Below, piece after piece: positions 37,513-46,536 of a stretch of DNA of 64,000 bases. The stretch is from Variovorax guangxiensis (GTDB taxonomy: Bacteria > Pseudomonadota > Gammaproteobacteria > Burkholderiales > Burkholderiaceae_C): positions 186,001 to 250,000 of the forward strand of contig NZ_RXFT01000009.1 of the NCBI RefSeq assembly GCF_003952165.1. Reading direction: 5' to 3'. A program made the position numbers and the translations under genes. The notes below the pieces were generated by a model. The model was not told the DNA's origin and ran no database searches. It was given only the letters and a program-made list of their open reading frames with translations. The stretch's first letter is position 1, and every line of letters starts with the position of its first letter.

Positions 37513-38541
37513 ATGAAAAAGACACTTCTCGCCTGCACCGTCGCCGCCAGCTTCGCCCTGCCGGCCCTCGCCCAGCAGCAGCTCACCGTGGTCAACTTCG
37601 GCGGCGCCAACGCCAACGCCCAGAAGAAGGCCTACTACGAGCCCTACGAGAAGACCGGCACCAGGATCGTCGCGGTCGAATACAACGGCGAGCAGGCCAA
37701 GATCAAGGCCATGGTGGAGACCAAAAAGGTCACCTGGGACGTGGTCGAGGTCGAATCGCCCGACGCGGCGCGCGGCTGCGACGAGGGCCTGTTCGAGAAG
37801 CTCGACTATTCCAAGATCGGCACCAAGTCCGACTTCCTGCCGGCCGCCGTCACCGACTGCGGCGTGGGCCTGTTCGTGTGGTCGACCGTGATGGCCTACA
37901 ACGGCGAGAAGCTCAAGACCGCGCCCACGAGCTGGGCCGATTTCTGGGACGTGAAGAAGATTCCCGGCAAGCGCGGCATGCGCAAGGGCGCGCGCTACAA
38001 CCTCGAATTCGCGCTGATGGCCGACGGCGTGAAGCCGGGCGACGTCTACAAGGTGCTCGGCACCAAGGAAGGCGCCGACCGCGCATTCAAGAAGCTCACC
38101 GAGCTCAAGCCCAACATCCAGTGGTGGGAGGCCGGCGCGCAGCCGCCGCAGTTCCTGGTGGCCGGCGACGTGGTGCTGACCACCGTCTACAACGGCCGCA
38201 TCGACGCGGCCAACCGCGAAGGCCGCGACCTCAAGATCTACTGGCCGGGCGGCATCTACGACCTCGACTACCTGGTGATCCCCAAGGGCGCGCCGAACAA
38301 GGAAGCCTCGTTGAAGTACATCCAGTTCGCGATGCAGCCCGCCAACCAGGCGGTGTATGCCCAGAACATCGCCTACGGCCCCACCAACACCAAGGCGCTG
38401 GCCTCGCTCAGCCCCAAGGTGCTGGCCGACCTGCCGACCTCCTCGACCAACGCCAAGGACGCGCTGCAGTTCAACGTCGGCTTCTGGGCCGACCAGGGCG
38501 AGGCGCTGGAGAAGCGCTTCGCGGCCTGGGCCACGCAGTAA
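37513..38541 (+). CDS. PotD/PotF-like periplasmic solute-binding protein
   Basis: A 342-residue periplasmic receptor with a signal peptide ending ALAQ (about residue 20). The family pattern LTVVNFGGANANAQKKAYYEPYEKTG and WDVVEVESPDAARGCDEGLFEKLD, and the C-terminal YGPTNTKAL, are typical of group D binding proteins for polyamines and related compounds. The AGGAAGA-type ribosome site lies before the ATG. Located between the ATPase and permease genes. Exact ligand is unknown. Confidence 0.92.
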   Translation: MKKTLLACTVAASFALPALAQQQLTVVNFGGANANAQKKAYYEPYEKTGTRIVAVEYNGEQAKIKAMVETKKVTWDVVEVESPDAARGCDEGLFEKLDYSKIGTKSDFLPAAVTDCGVGLFVWSTVMAYNGEKLKTAPTSWADFWDVKKIPGKRGMRKGARYNLEFALMADGVKPGDVYKVLGTKEGADRAFKKLTELKPNIQWWEAGAQPPQFLVAGDVVLTTVYNGRIDAANREGRDLKIYWPGGIYDLDYLVIPKGAPNKEASLKYIQFAMQPANQAVYAQNIAYGPTNTKALASLSPKVLADLPTSSTNAKDALQFNVGFWADQGEALEKRFAAWATQ

Positions 38542-38575
38542 ACCGGCAGACGAACCAGCGAACGCGAAAGAGGCC

Positions 38576-39832
38576 ATGCACGCGGCAACGTCTGTTCCCC
38601 CGGTTCCAGCGGAAGCGCCCCCCGGCGAACTGCGGCGCGCACTGGCGCGCGCCGAGGCCCGCCGCAAGTGGCGCGCCTTCGCGCTCACGGCGCCGCTGCT
38701 CGTGTTTCTTCTGCTGACGCTGCTGGTGCCCATCGTGGCGCTGCTGCAGCGCGCGGTGGAGAACCCCGAAGTGGCCAACGCGCTGCCGCGCACCGTGCGC
38801 GCGCTCGACGGCTGGAACCGCAAGGAGGCGCCCGCGCCGGCGGCCTATGCGGCCATCGCGGCCGACCTCGGCCAGTTGCCCGACAGCTCCGACGCGGGCG
38901 CCCTCGCGCGCCGCCTCAACACCGAGATCGCGGGCGCCCGTTCGCTGGTGATGGGTGCCTTCAGGGCGCTGCCCATCGCCGGCACGCCGGAGGAGATCAA
39001 GGCACGCATGCTGGAGCTCGATCCGCGCTGGGGCGAAGCGCCGTACTGGCAGGCGATCGCCAAGAACGGCTCTCGCTGGACGCCCGACTACCTGCTCGCC
39101 TCGGTCGACCTGCGGCGCGACGTGGCCGGCGAGGTGGAGCGCATGCCCGCCGACCAGCGCGCCTTTGCCGGCATCCTGCTGCGCACCTTCCAGATCAGCG
39201 CCGTGGTCACCTTCTTCTGCCTGCTGCTGGCCTATCCGCTGGCGTGGTGGCTGTCGACGCTGCCGGCGCGCAAGGCCAACGTGCTGATGATCCTGGTGCT
39301 GGTGCCGTTCTGGACGTCCATCCTGGTGCGCGTGGCCGCATGGATCGTGCTGCTGCAGTCCGAGGGCCTGGTCAACCGCGGCCTGATGGGCATCGGCCTC
39401 ATCGACCATCCGCTCGCGCTGCTGTTCAACCGCACCGGCGTGATCATCGCGATGGTGCACATCCTGCTGCCCTTCATGATCCTGCCGCTGTACAGCGTCA
39501 TGAAGAGCGTGCCGCCCACCTACCTGCGCGCGGCCGTCTCGCTGGGCAGCTCGCCGCTGGCGGCCTTCTTCCGCGTGTACGTGCCGCAGACCTACCCCGG
39601 CATCGGCGCCGGCGCGCTGCTGGTCTTCATCCTGGCGATCGGCTACTACGTGACGCCGGCGCTGCTCGGCGGCGCGGACGACCAGATGCTGAGCTACTAC
39701 ATCGCGCGCTACACCAACGTGGAAATCAACTGGGGCATGGCCTGCGCGCTGGGCGCCGTGCTGCTGGTCGCCACGCTGCTGCTGTACGCCGTGTACCGCC
39801 GCATCGGCAAGGCCGAGCTGAGCCTCGGTTGA
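38576..39832 (+). CDS. PotB-like ABC permease with long periplasmic insertion
   Basis: A 418-residue inner-membrane permease. TM1 (about 32-52) is followed by about 135 extra residues (roughly 58-195, rich in Ala, Glu, Arg), then the usual five helices of a PotB-type permease (TFQISAVVTFFCLLLAYPLAWW onward). The EAA loop that contacts the ATPase reads YLRAAVSLGSSPLAAFFRVYVPQTYPG in part. Typical PotB is about 285 residues. The insert should lie in the periplasm between TM1 and TM2, where it could contact the binding protein. Confidence 0.9.
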   Translation: MHAATSVPPVPAEAPPGELRRALARAEARRKWRAFALTAPLLVFLLLTLLVPIVALLQRAVENPEVANALPRTVRALDGWNRKEAPAPAAYAAIAADLGQLPDSSDAGALARRLNTEIAGARSLVMGAFRALPIAGTPEEIKARMLELDPRWGEAPYWQAIAKNGSRWTPDYLLASVDLRRDVAGEVERMPADQRAFAGILLRTFQISAVVTFFCLLLAYPLAWWLSTLPARKANVLMILVLVPFWTSILVRVAAWIVLLQSEGLVNRGLMGIGLIDHPLALLFNRTGVIIAMVHILLPFMILPLYSVMKSVPPTYLRAAVSLGSSPLAAFFRVYVPQTYPGIGAGALLVFILAIGYYVTPALLGGADDQMLSYYIARYTNVEINWGMACALGAVLLVATLLLYAVYRRIGKAELSLG

Positions 39833-39866
39833 TCAGCACGAAAAGCCGCACGAAAGACGAACAAGC

Positions 39867-40685
39867 ATGTTGAAGCTTCCCCAATTCCCGGCCTACGCCA
39901 CCTTCGCCGACAAGCTCGGCTGGTGGCTGGTGCGCGGCGGCTGCGTCGCGGTGCTGGCCTTCCTGCTGGCGCCGATCCTGGTGGTGATCCCGCTGTCGTT
40001 CTCCGACAGCTCGTTCCTGGCTTATCCGATCCCGGGCTGGTCGCTGCGCTGGTACCGCAATCTCTTCGACTCGCCCGAATGGGCGCGCGCGGCGCGCAAC
40101 AGCTTCATCGTCGCGCCCGCCGCCACGGTGCTGGCCACCGTGCTGGGCACGCTCGCGGCGGTGGGGCTGTCGCGTACGAACTTCGCGTTCAAGGGCCTGC
40201 TCATGAGCGTGCTGATCTCGCCGATGGTCGTGCCGATCGTGGTGGTCGGCGTAGCCACCTACCTCTACTTCGCGCCGCTCGGTCTGGCCGACACCTACCT
40301 CGGCCTGATCGTGGTGCACGCGGCGCTGGGCGCGCCCTTCGTTCTGACCACCGTGCTCGCCACGCTGGCCGGCTTCAACCAGAACCTGGTGCGCGCATCG
40401 CTGAGCCTGGGCGAGACGCCGTTCCGGACCTTCATGCGCGTCACACTGCCGGTGATCGCGCCGGGCGTGATCTCGGGCGCGCTGTTCGCCTTCGCGACCT
40501 CGTTCGACGAGGTGGTGGTCACGCTGTTCCTCGCGGGGCCGGACCAGGTCACGCTGCCGCGCCAGATGTTCACGGGCATCCGCGAGAACATCTCGCCCAC
40601 CATCGCCGCCGTGGCGACGCTGCTGATCATCTTCACCACCACGCTGCTGCTCGCGCTCGAATGGCTGCGCGGACGGCGGCGCTGA
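39867..40685 (+). CDS. PotC-like ABC permease
   Basis: A 272-residue inner-membrane permease with six hydrophobic helices. The EAA motif is RASLSLGETPFRTFMRVTLPVIAPG, written across residues about 172-196. This is the second half of the heterodimeric channel with the upstream permease, 34 bp away. The SFSDSSFLAYPIPGWSLRWY loop after TM1 is typical of PotC and relatives. Confidence 0.93.
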   Translation: MLKLPQFPAYATFADKLGWWLVRGGCVAVLAFLLAPILVVIPLSFSDSSFLAYPIPGWSLRWYRNLFDSPEWARAARNSFIVAPAATVLATVLGTLAAVGLSRTNFAFKGLLMSVLISPMVVPIVVVGVATYLYFAPLGLADTYLGLIVVHAALGAPFVLTTVLATLAGFNQNLVRASLSLGETPFRTFMRVTLPVIAPGVISGALFAFATSFDEVVVTLFLAGPDQVTLPRQMFTGIRENISPTIAAVATLLIIFTTTLLLALEWLRGRRR

Positions 40686-40701
40686 ACACTCCATTCGCGC
40701 G

Positions 40702-41658
40702 ATGCCCTCCACGACCCCGAACCAGCCGCTGGGCGGCAACACCATGCCGCGCTTCGCCGGCCCCGGCACGATGATGCGGCTGCCCCCGGCAACGTCGCCG
40801 GAAGGACTGGACGCCGCGTTCATCGGCGTGCCGCTGGACATAGGCACCTCCAACCGCCCCGGCGCGCGCTTCGGGCCGCGCCAGATCCGCGCCGAGTCGG
40901 CGCTGCTGCGCCCCTACAACATGGCCACCGGCGCCGCGCCCTTCGACCGGCTGAACGTGGCCGACCTGGGCGACGTGCCGATCAACACCTATTCGCTGGA
41001 CAAGTCGCTGGCCATCATTTCGGCCTTCTACGACACGGTGCTGGCAGCAGGATGCGCCCCGCTGACGCTGGGCGGCGACCACACCATCGCGCTGCCGATC
41101 CTGCGCGCGGTGGCGCGAAAGCACGGCCCGGTCGCGCTGGTGCACGTGGATGCGCATGCGGACGTGAACGACGACATGTTCGGCGAGCGCATCGCCCACG
41201 GCACGCCGTTCAGGCGCGCCGTCGAAGAGGGCCTGCTGGCCTGCGACAAGGTCTGGCAGATCGGCCTGCGCGGCACCGGCTATGCGGCCGACGATTTCGA
41301 CTGGCCGCGCGCGCAGGGTTTCACCGTGGTGCAGGCGCACGAGGTCTGGTACCAGTCGCTCGCGCCGCTGATGGCGCAGGTGCGCGAGCGCATCGGGCCC
41401 GCGCATCCGGTCTACATCAGCTTCGACATCGACGGCATCGACCCCTCGTTCGCGGGCGGCACCGGCACGCCCGAGATCGGCGGGCTCACCGTGCCGCAGG
41501 CGCTGGAGATCGTGCGCGGCTGCCGCGGCCTGAACGTGGTGGGCGCCGACCTGGTGGAGGTCAGCCCGCCCTACGACACGAGCGGCAACACCGCGCTGCT
41601 GGGCGCCAACCTGCTCTACGAAATGCTCTGCGTGCTCCCCGGCGTGCCCTTCCGCTGA
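40702..41658 (+). CDS. speB: Agmatinase-family ureohydrolase (agmatinase or guanidinobutyrase)
   Basis: A 318-residue binuclear manganese hydrolase that splits a guanidino group into urea and an amine. All metal ligands are present: H127 (GGDHT), D150, H152 and D154 (DAHADVND), D242 and D244 (SFDIDGIDPS). The GTGTPEIGGL loop follows. Agmatinases and guanidinobutyrases (GbuA) are not separable by these motifs. Because gabT and gabD flank it but no putrescine-oxidising enzyme does, 4-guanidinobutyrate, which yields GABA directly, is the more economical substrate. That is inference. Confidence 0.85.
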   Translation: MPSTTPNQPLGGNTMPRFAGPGTMMRLPPATSPEGLDAAFIGVPLDIGTSNRPGARFGPRQIRAESALLRPYNMATGAAPFDRLNVADLGDVPINTYSLDKSLAIISAFYDTVLAAGCAPLTLGGDHTIALPILRAVARKHGPVALVHVDAHADVNDDMFGERIAHGTPFRRAVEEGLLACDKVWQIGLRGTGYAADDFDWPRAQGFTVVQAHEVWYQSLAPLMAQVRERIGPAHPVYISFDIDGIDPSFAGGTGTPEIGGLTVPQALEIVRGCRGLNVVGADLVEVSPPYDTSGNTALLGANLLYEMLCVLPGVPFR

Positions 41659-41721
41659 CGCGGCCGCTGCCCGAGCAGGCCATTACCGGTTACCCATTTA
41701 CTTCCGAGACAACACGACACC

Positions 41722-43200
41722 ATGGACACGAAGACTTCTCCCCTCGCGCTGCTGAACGACCCGACCCTGCTCAAGACCGATGCGCTGATCGCCGGCGAAT
41801 GGACGAAAGGCGCCAGCCGCTTCGACGTGAACGACCCGGCCACCGGCCGCAAGCTGGTCGACGTGGCCAACCTCACGCGCGCGGATGCCGCGCATGCCAT
41901 CGCCGCCGCCAACAAGGCGCTCGCCGCCTGGCGCGGCAAGACCGGCAAGGAGCGCAGCATCGTGCTGCGCAAGTGGTTCGACCTGCTGATCGCCAACACC
42001 GAGGACATCGGCCGCCTGATGACCGCCGAGCAGGGCAAGCCCTTCGCCGAGGCCAAGGGCGAGGTCGCCTACGGCGCGAGCTTCATCGAATGGTTTGCCG
42101 AAGAAGCCAAGCGCGTGAACGGCGAGGTGCTGCCGCAGTTCGACAACAACCGCCGCCTGCTGGTGATGAAGCAGCCCATCGGCGTGTGCGCGGCGATCAC
42201 GCCGTGGAATTTTCCGCTCGCGATGATCACCCGCAAGGTGGCTCCGGCTCTCGCTGCCGGCTGCACGGTGGTCATCAAGCCGGCCGAGCTCACGCCGCTC
42301 ACTGCGCTGGCCGCGGCGGAGTTGGCCGTGCGGGCCGGCATTCCGGCAGGCGTGCTCAACGTGCTCACGGCCGACAGCGCCAACAGCATCGCGATCGGCA
42401 AGGAGCTGTGCGAGAGCGACGTCGTGCGCCACCTGAGCTTCACCGGTTCCACCGAGGTGGGCCGCATCCTCATGAGCCAGTGCGCGCCGACGGTCAAGAA
42501 GCTGTCGCTGGAGCTGGGCGGCAACGCGCCCTTCCTGGTGTTCGACGACGCGGATGTGGATTCGGCCGTCGAAGGCGCGATTGCCAGCAAGTACCGCAAC
42601 GCCGGCCAGACCTGCGTTTGCGCGAACCGGCTGTACGTGCAGGAGGGCATCTACGACGCCTTCGTCGAGAAGTTCGCGGCCAGGGTCAAGGCGCTCAAGG
42701 TCGGCAACGGCTTCGACGACGGCGTGGTGCAGGGCCCGCTGATCGAGGACGCGGCCATCGACAAGGTGCAGCGCCACGTCGACGACGCCGTCGCCAGGGG
42801 CGGCAAGGTGCTGGCCGGCGGCCACAGGATGCAGGGCCAGTTCTTCGAGCCGACCGTCATCGCCGACGCCACGGCCGACATGCTGTGCGCGCGGGAGGAA
42901 ACATTCGGCCCCTTCGCGCCGGTGTTCCGCTTCAAGACCGAACAGGAAGGCATCGACGCGGCAAACAATACCGAGTTCGGCTTGGCGAGCTATTTCTACA
43001 CGCGCGACGTGGGCCGCATCTTCCGCGTGGCGGAGGCGCTGGAGTACGGCATGGTCGGCATCAATGCCGGCGTGATCGCCACCGAGCACGTGCCCTTCGG
43101 CGGCGTGAAGCAGTCGGGCCTGGGACGCGAGGGCTCGCACCACGGCATGGACGACTACGTCGAGATCAAGTACCTCTGCCTGGGCGACATCCAGAAATAG
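41722..43200 (+). CDS. gabD: Succinate-semialdehyde dehydrogenase, NAD(P)-dependent
   Basis: Oxidises succinate semialdehyde, the product of GabT, to succinate. 492 residues. Aldehyde dehydrogenase features are ITPWNFPLAMITRK, FTGSTEVGR, catalytic E264 (LELGGNAPF) and nucleophile C298 (GQTCVCANRLYV). The GabD-type C-terminus EYGMVGINAGVIATEHVPFGGVKQSG is present. Last gene of the gabT operon, sending the carbon into the TCA cycle. Confidence 0.95.
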   Translation: MDTKTSPLALLNDPTLLKTDALIAGEWTKGASRFDVNDPATGRKLVDVANLTRADAAHAIAAANKALAAWRGKTGKERSIVLRKWFDLLIANTEDIGRLMTAEQGKPFAEAKGEVAYGASFIEWFAEEAKRVNGEVLPQFDNNRRLLVMKQPIGVCAAITPWNFPLAMITRKVAPALAAGCTVVIKPAELTPLTALAAAELAVRAGIPAGVLNVLTADSANSIAIGKELCESDVVRHLSFTGSTEVGRILMSQCAPTVKKLSLELGGNAPFLVFDDADVDSAVEGAIASKYRNAGQTCVCANRLYVQEGIYDAFVEKFAARVKALKVGNGFDDGVVQGPLIEDAAIDKVQRHVDDAVARGGKVLAGGHRMQGQFFEPTVIADATADMLCAREETFGPFAPVFRFKTEQEGIDAANNTEFGLASYFYTRDVGRIFRVAEALEYGMVGINAGVIATEHVPFGGVKQSGLGREGSHHGMDDYVEIKYLCLGDIQK

Positions 43201-43249
43201 GACGGGAAGGAGGACGGGCGCGCCTCTTCAGAAGCGCCTCTTCAAAGGC

Positions 43250-44458
43250 CTATGCGTTCAGGTGGAAAGGCGCGTTCGCGAACAGCTGCACGCCGTGCAG
43301 CAGCGCGTCCTCGTCGAAGTCGAAATTCGGGTGGTGATGCGGGTGCACGATGCCCTTGGCCGCACTGCGCGCACCGATGAAGACGTAGGCGCCCGGCGCA
43401 TGCTTCAGGAAGGCGCTGAAATCCTCGCTGTTCGGCAGCGGCTTGATGGTCTGGAGCACCGCGGTAGCAATGCCCTGCTTCACTACCGCGCGCATCCGGG
43501 CGGCCACCGACGCATCGTTGACCACCGGGCTGTAGCCGCGGATGTACTCCAGCTCGCAACTCGCGCCGTGCGCACCCGCCACGCCGTTGGCGATGCGCTC
43601 CACGAGCGCCGGTACCAGTTCACGCACATGCTCGCTGAAGCAGCGCACCGAGCCCCAGAGTTCCACCGTGTCCGGAATCACGTTGAAGGCCGTGCCGCCG
43701 TCGAAGCGGGTGACCGACAGGATCACCGCCTCGTGCGGATCGACGTTGCGCGAGACCACGGCCTGCAGGTTGCAGACGATCTGCGCGCCGATCATGATGG
43801 GGTCTATGCAGCGGTCGGGATTGGCCGCATGGCCTCCACGGCCGTGCAGGCGCAGCACGAAGCGGTCGGAGCTGGCCAGCGCCGGCCCGTCGAGCACCGC
43901 GATGCTGCCGGTGTCCAGCGTGGACATGACGTGCGCCGAGATCACCTGGTTCACGCCCTTCATGACGCCCGCATCCACCATCTGCTGGGCGCCGCCCGGA
44001 TGCTGCTCCTCGGCGTGCTGGAAGAAGAAGCGCACCTCGCCCGGCACCTGCGCGCGCAGGCCGGCGAGGATGCGCGCCGCGCCCAGCAGCATCGCGGCGT
44101 GGCCATCGTGGCCGCAGGCGTGCATGACGTTGGGCTTTCCCGAAGCGTAGTCGCAGCGCTTGCGATCCTGCAGGGGCAGTGCGTCGATGTCCGCGCGCAT
44201 CGCCAGCGTGCGTCCTTTCCTGCCGCCGGCCAGCCGCGCGAGCAGGCTGGTCGGCGTGGGACGGCTCACTTCCAGCCCCTTGATGGCGGCAAGCTCGCGC
44301 TCGAGGAAGTTGGCGGTATCCACCTCCTTGAACGACAGCTCCGGGTGGCGGTGCATGTGGCGTCGCCATGCGACGACCTCGGCATGCTGGCGCTGCGACT
44401 GTGCGTCGATGGTTTCGGCGATGTCGCCGAGCGAGAAACGCGTGCTGAATACGTTCAT
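43250..44458 (-). CDS. M20-family amidohydrolase (hippurate/N-acyl-amino-acid hydrolase-like)
   Basis: A 402-residue zinc- or manganese-dependent amidohydrolase. The metal-site Cys/His pair is in HACGHDGHAAM, the glutamate pair in QHAEEQHPGG, and a further ligand in the GHGGHAA-like GRGGHAANP and C-terminal GIVHPHHHPNFD. The dimerisation domain lies in the middle. No signal peptide, so cytosolic. It is 11 bp downstream of a Bug binding protein, suggesting that the transported ligand is an N-acyl or amide compound that this enzyme hydrolyses. Confidence 0.9.
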   Translation of the reverse strand: MNVFSTRFSLGDIAETIDAQSQRQHAEVVAWRRHMHRHPELSFKEVDTANFLERELAAIKGLEVSRPTPTSLLARLAGGRKGRTLAMRADIDALPLQDRKRCDYASGKPNVMHACGHDGHAAMLLGAARILAGLRAQVPGEVRFFFQHAEEQHPGGAQQMVDAGVMKGVNQVISAHVMSTLDTGSIAVLDGPALASSDRFVLRLHGRGGHAANPDRCIDPIMIGAQIVCNLQAVVSRNVDPHEAVILSVTRFDGGTAFNVIPDTVELWGSVRCFSEHVRELVPALVERIANGVAGAHGASCELEYIRGYSPVVNDASVAARMRAVVKQGIATAVLQTIKPLPNSEDFSAFLKHAPGAYVFIGARSAAKGIVHPHHHPNFDFDEDALLHGVQLFANAPFHLNA

Positions 44459-44469
44459 GGTGCCGTCGC

Positions 44470-45453
44470 TCACTCGGGGCTGATGCCCGCGGCCTGGACG
44501 ATGCGGCGGTTGCGCGCCAGCCCGCTTTCGATATGCGAGCGGAAGGCATCGGCGGAACCACCGACCGCGTCCGCACCCACCTCCTTCAGGCGCGCGACCA
44601 GCGCCGGGTCGCGCAGCGCGGCCACGGCCGCGTCGTGCAGCTTCTTCTGGATGGCGGACGGCGTCTTCGCCGGAGCCACCAGGCCGAACCAGGTCATCGC
44701 AAGCTCGTTGAGATCCGGCTGGCCGAACTCCTTGAGCGTGGGCACGGAAGGCAGCGCCTCCAGCCGCTTCGGGGCGCCCACCGCGAAGGGCAGCAGCTTG
44801 CCGCTCTTGATGTGCGCGGCCGACGAGGGGTACTGGTCGATCGACACCAGGGTCTCGCCCGCCAGCGCCGCCGTCAGGGCGGGCCCCATGCCGCGGTACG
44901 GAATGTGCCGCAGCTTGATCCTGAGATCGGTGTTCATCGCCTCGATCAGCAAGTGGCTGATGGAGCCCGGGCCCGAGGAGCCCATGTTGTAGAAATCGGG
45001 CTTGGCGCGCACCTCGGCGATCACCTGCTCGAACGTGCGCCCCGGGAACGACGGATGCACCATGAACACCGAGGGCACGGTCGCCAGCATGGTGATCGGC
45101 GCGAGTTCCTTCAGCGGATCGACGCGGTTCGCCTTCAGCAGGATCGGGTTCACCGTCAGCGTGCTCACGGTGCCGATGCCGATCGTGTAGCCGTCCGCAT
45201 CCGCGCGGGCCAGGGCTTCGGAGCCGATCATGCCGCCGCCGCCCGCACGGTTGTCGACCACCACCGGCTGGCCCAGCTCGACCTGCATCCTGTCGGCCAC
45301 CAGCCGGGCCACGATGTCGGTCGAGCCGCCCGGCGCGAAGGGCACGATCAGCTTGACCGGTCGCTGCGGATAGCCGTCCTGCGCGGACGCCTGGAGCGCG
45401 AACGAGCCCAGCAGGACCAGGAGGGCGGCGAGCCGGCGACGTGAGGATTGCAT
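44470..45453 (-). CDS. Bug-family periplasmic solute-binding protein
   Basis: A 327-residue binding protein with a signal peptide ending ASAQ (about 25). Family blocks are RPVKLIVPFAPGGSTDIVARLVADR, DNRAGGGGMIGSEALARA, YNMGSSGPGSISHLL and HIPYRGMGPALTA. It is divergent from a LysR regulator and precedes the M20 hydrolase gene, forming a small uptake-and-cleavage unit. No TTT membrane subunits are in the window. Confidence 0.93.
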   Translation of the reverse strand: MQSSRRRLAALLVLLGSFALQASAQDGYPQRPVKLIVPFAPGGSTDIVARLVADRMQVELGQPVVVDNRAGGGGMIGSEALARADADGYTIGIGTVSTLTVNPILLKANRVDPLKELAPITMLATVPSVFMVHPSFPGRTFEQVIAEVRAKPDFYNMGSSGPGSISHLLIEAMNTDLRIKLRHIPYRGMGPALTAALAGETLVSIDQYPSSAAHIKSGKLLPFAVGAPKRLEALPSVPTLKEFGQPDLNELAMTWFGLVAPAKTPSAIQKKLHDAAVAALRDPALVARLKEVGADAVGGSADAFRSHIESGLARNRRIVQAAGISPE

Positions 45454-45494
45454 GAGGTCGGTGGTCCGTGTAAGACGAAAGTGGGCGGATTATG

Positions 45495-45524
45495 TTGACG
45501 CCTTCGACCGGCTTCCAATAGATT
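45495..45524 (+). promoter_or_regulatory. Possible promoter of the lysR gene
   Basis: -35 TTGACG (45495-45500) and -10-like TAGATT (45519-45524) with an 18-bp spacer, about 43 bp before the LysR ATG, within the 113-bp gap shared with the divergent Bug gene. Moderate match only. Confidence 0.35.
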
Positions 45525-45566
45525 CGCGGCCACTGCGATAAGCAAACCCGATACCCCAGGTCCGCC

Positions 45567-46526
45567 ATGTCCAACGCGACGCCAGCCTCCTCCGTCCTCT
45601 ACGCCCGGCTGGTCGCCAAGGCGCGCCTGCGGCACCTGCAGCTGCTGGTGGCCGTTGCCGATTCGGGCAGCGTGCGGCGCGCGGCCGAGCAGATCGGCAT
45701 GAGCCAGCCCGCCGCCACGCAGGCGCTGGCGGACATCGAAGGCCTGCTCGCCGCGCCGTTGTTCGAGCGCCACGTGCGAGGCATGCGGCTCACGGCCGCG
45801 GGCCGCGCGGTGGTCCCGATGGCGCGCAACACGCTGAGCGCCTTGCGCGCATCGACCGACACGGTGCACGCGCTGCAGGCCGGCGCGGGCGGCGTGCTGC
45901 GTGTGGGCGCGATCACGGCCGGCGTCTCCGGGCTGCTGTGCCGGGTGCTGCCGTCGTTCGCAGCGCGCTACCCGGCCCTGCGCATCGAGGTGCTGGAGGC
46001 GCCCGGCGATCAGCTGCTGGCCGACGTGATGTCCGGCCGCGTGGACATGGCGCTGTGCCGCCGGCCGCGCGAACTGCCCGCGCCCTGCACCTTCGAGCGG
46101 CTCGCGCCGGACGTGCCCTGGATCGCGGCGGGCCGCCGGCATCCGCTCGTGCGCAAGGCCCAGCCGACGCTGGCCGATCTGCGCGCCGCGCGCTGGATGG
46201 AGCCTGTCCGGGGCATCGGCGTGCGCCGCGTCTTCGATGCGCTCTTCGACCCGCCCGACGCGCCGAAACCCGAGTTGCATCCGATCTCGACCACCTCGCT
46301 GCCGCTGGTGCTCGAGCTGCTGCGCAGCCACCGCGTGCTGACGCTGGTGCCGCGCAGCATCATCGCGCCCTTCGTCGAGTGGGGCCTGGTCGCACGCGTG
46401 CCCTACGAGTTCGGCGGCGAATTCGAGGGCCTTGGCGTGCTGCAGAGCCCGGAGAACGACAGCCCGGCCGTCGCCGCCTGCCTGGCGGCACTGCGCGAGG
46501 CCGCCCGCTCGGAAGGCCCCGCCTGA
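45567..46526 (+). CDS. LysR-family transcriptional regulator
   Basis: A 319-residue regulator. The N-terminal winged helix (about 14-75) contains RHLQLLVAVADSGSVRRAAEQIGMSQPAATQALADIE, read in pieces, with the helix-turn-helix centred on GSVRRAAEQIGMSQPAA. The effector domain (about 100-315) is of the periplasmic-binding-protein fold. It is divergent from the Bug-M20 unit, the usual target arrangement, so it probably activates that unit in response to its substrate. Confidence 0.92.
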   Translation: MSNATPASSVLYARLVAKARLRHLQLLVAVADSGSVRRAAEQIGMSQPAATQALADIEGLLAAPLFERHVRGMRLTAAGRAVVPMARNTLSALRASTDTVHALQAGAGGVLRVGAITAGVSGLLCRVLPSFAARYPALRIEVLEAPGDQLLADVMSGRVDMALCRRPRELPAPCTFERLAPDVPWIAAGRRHPLVRKAQPTLADLRAARWMEPVRGIGVRRVFDALFDPPDAPKPELHPISTTSLPLVLELLRSHRVLTLVPRSIIAPFVEWGLVARVPYEFGGEFEGLGVLQSPENDSPAVAACLAALREAARSEGPA

Positions 46527-46536
46527 GCGGCGGCGC

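Noticed and set aside
43218-43245. Short direct repeat GCGCCTCTTCA (two copies) between gabD and the M20 gene
   Set aside because: Only two short copies in a convergent gap, likely chance or slippage.
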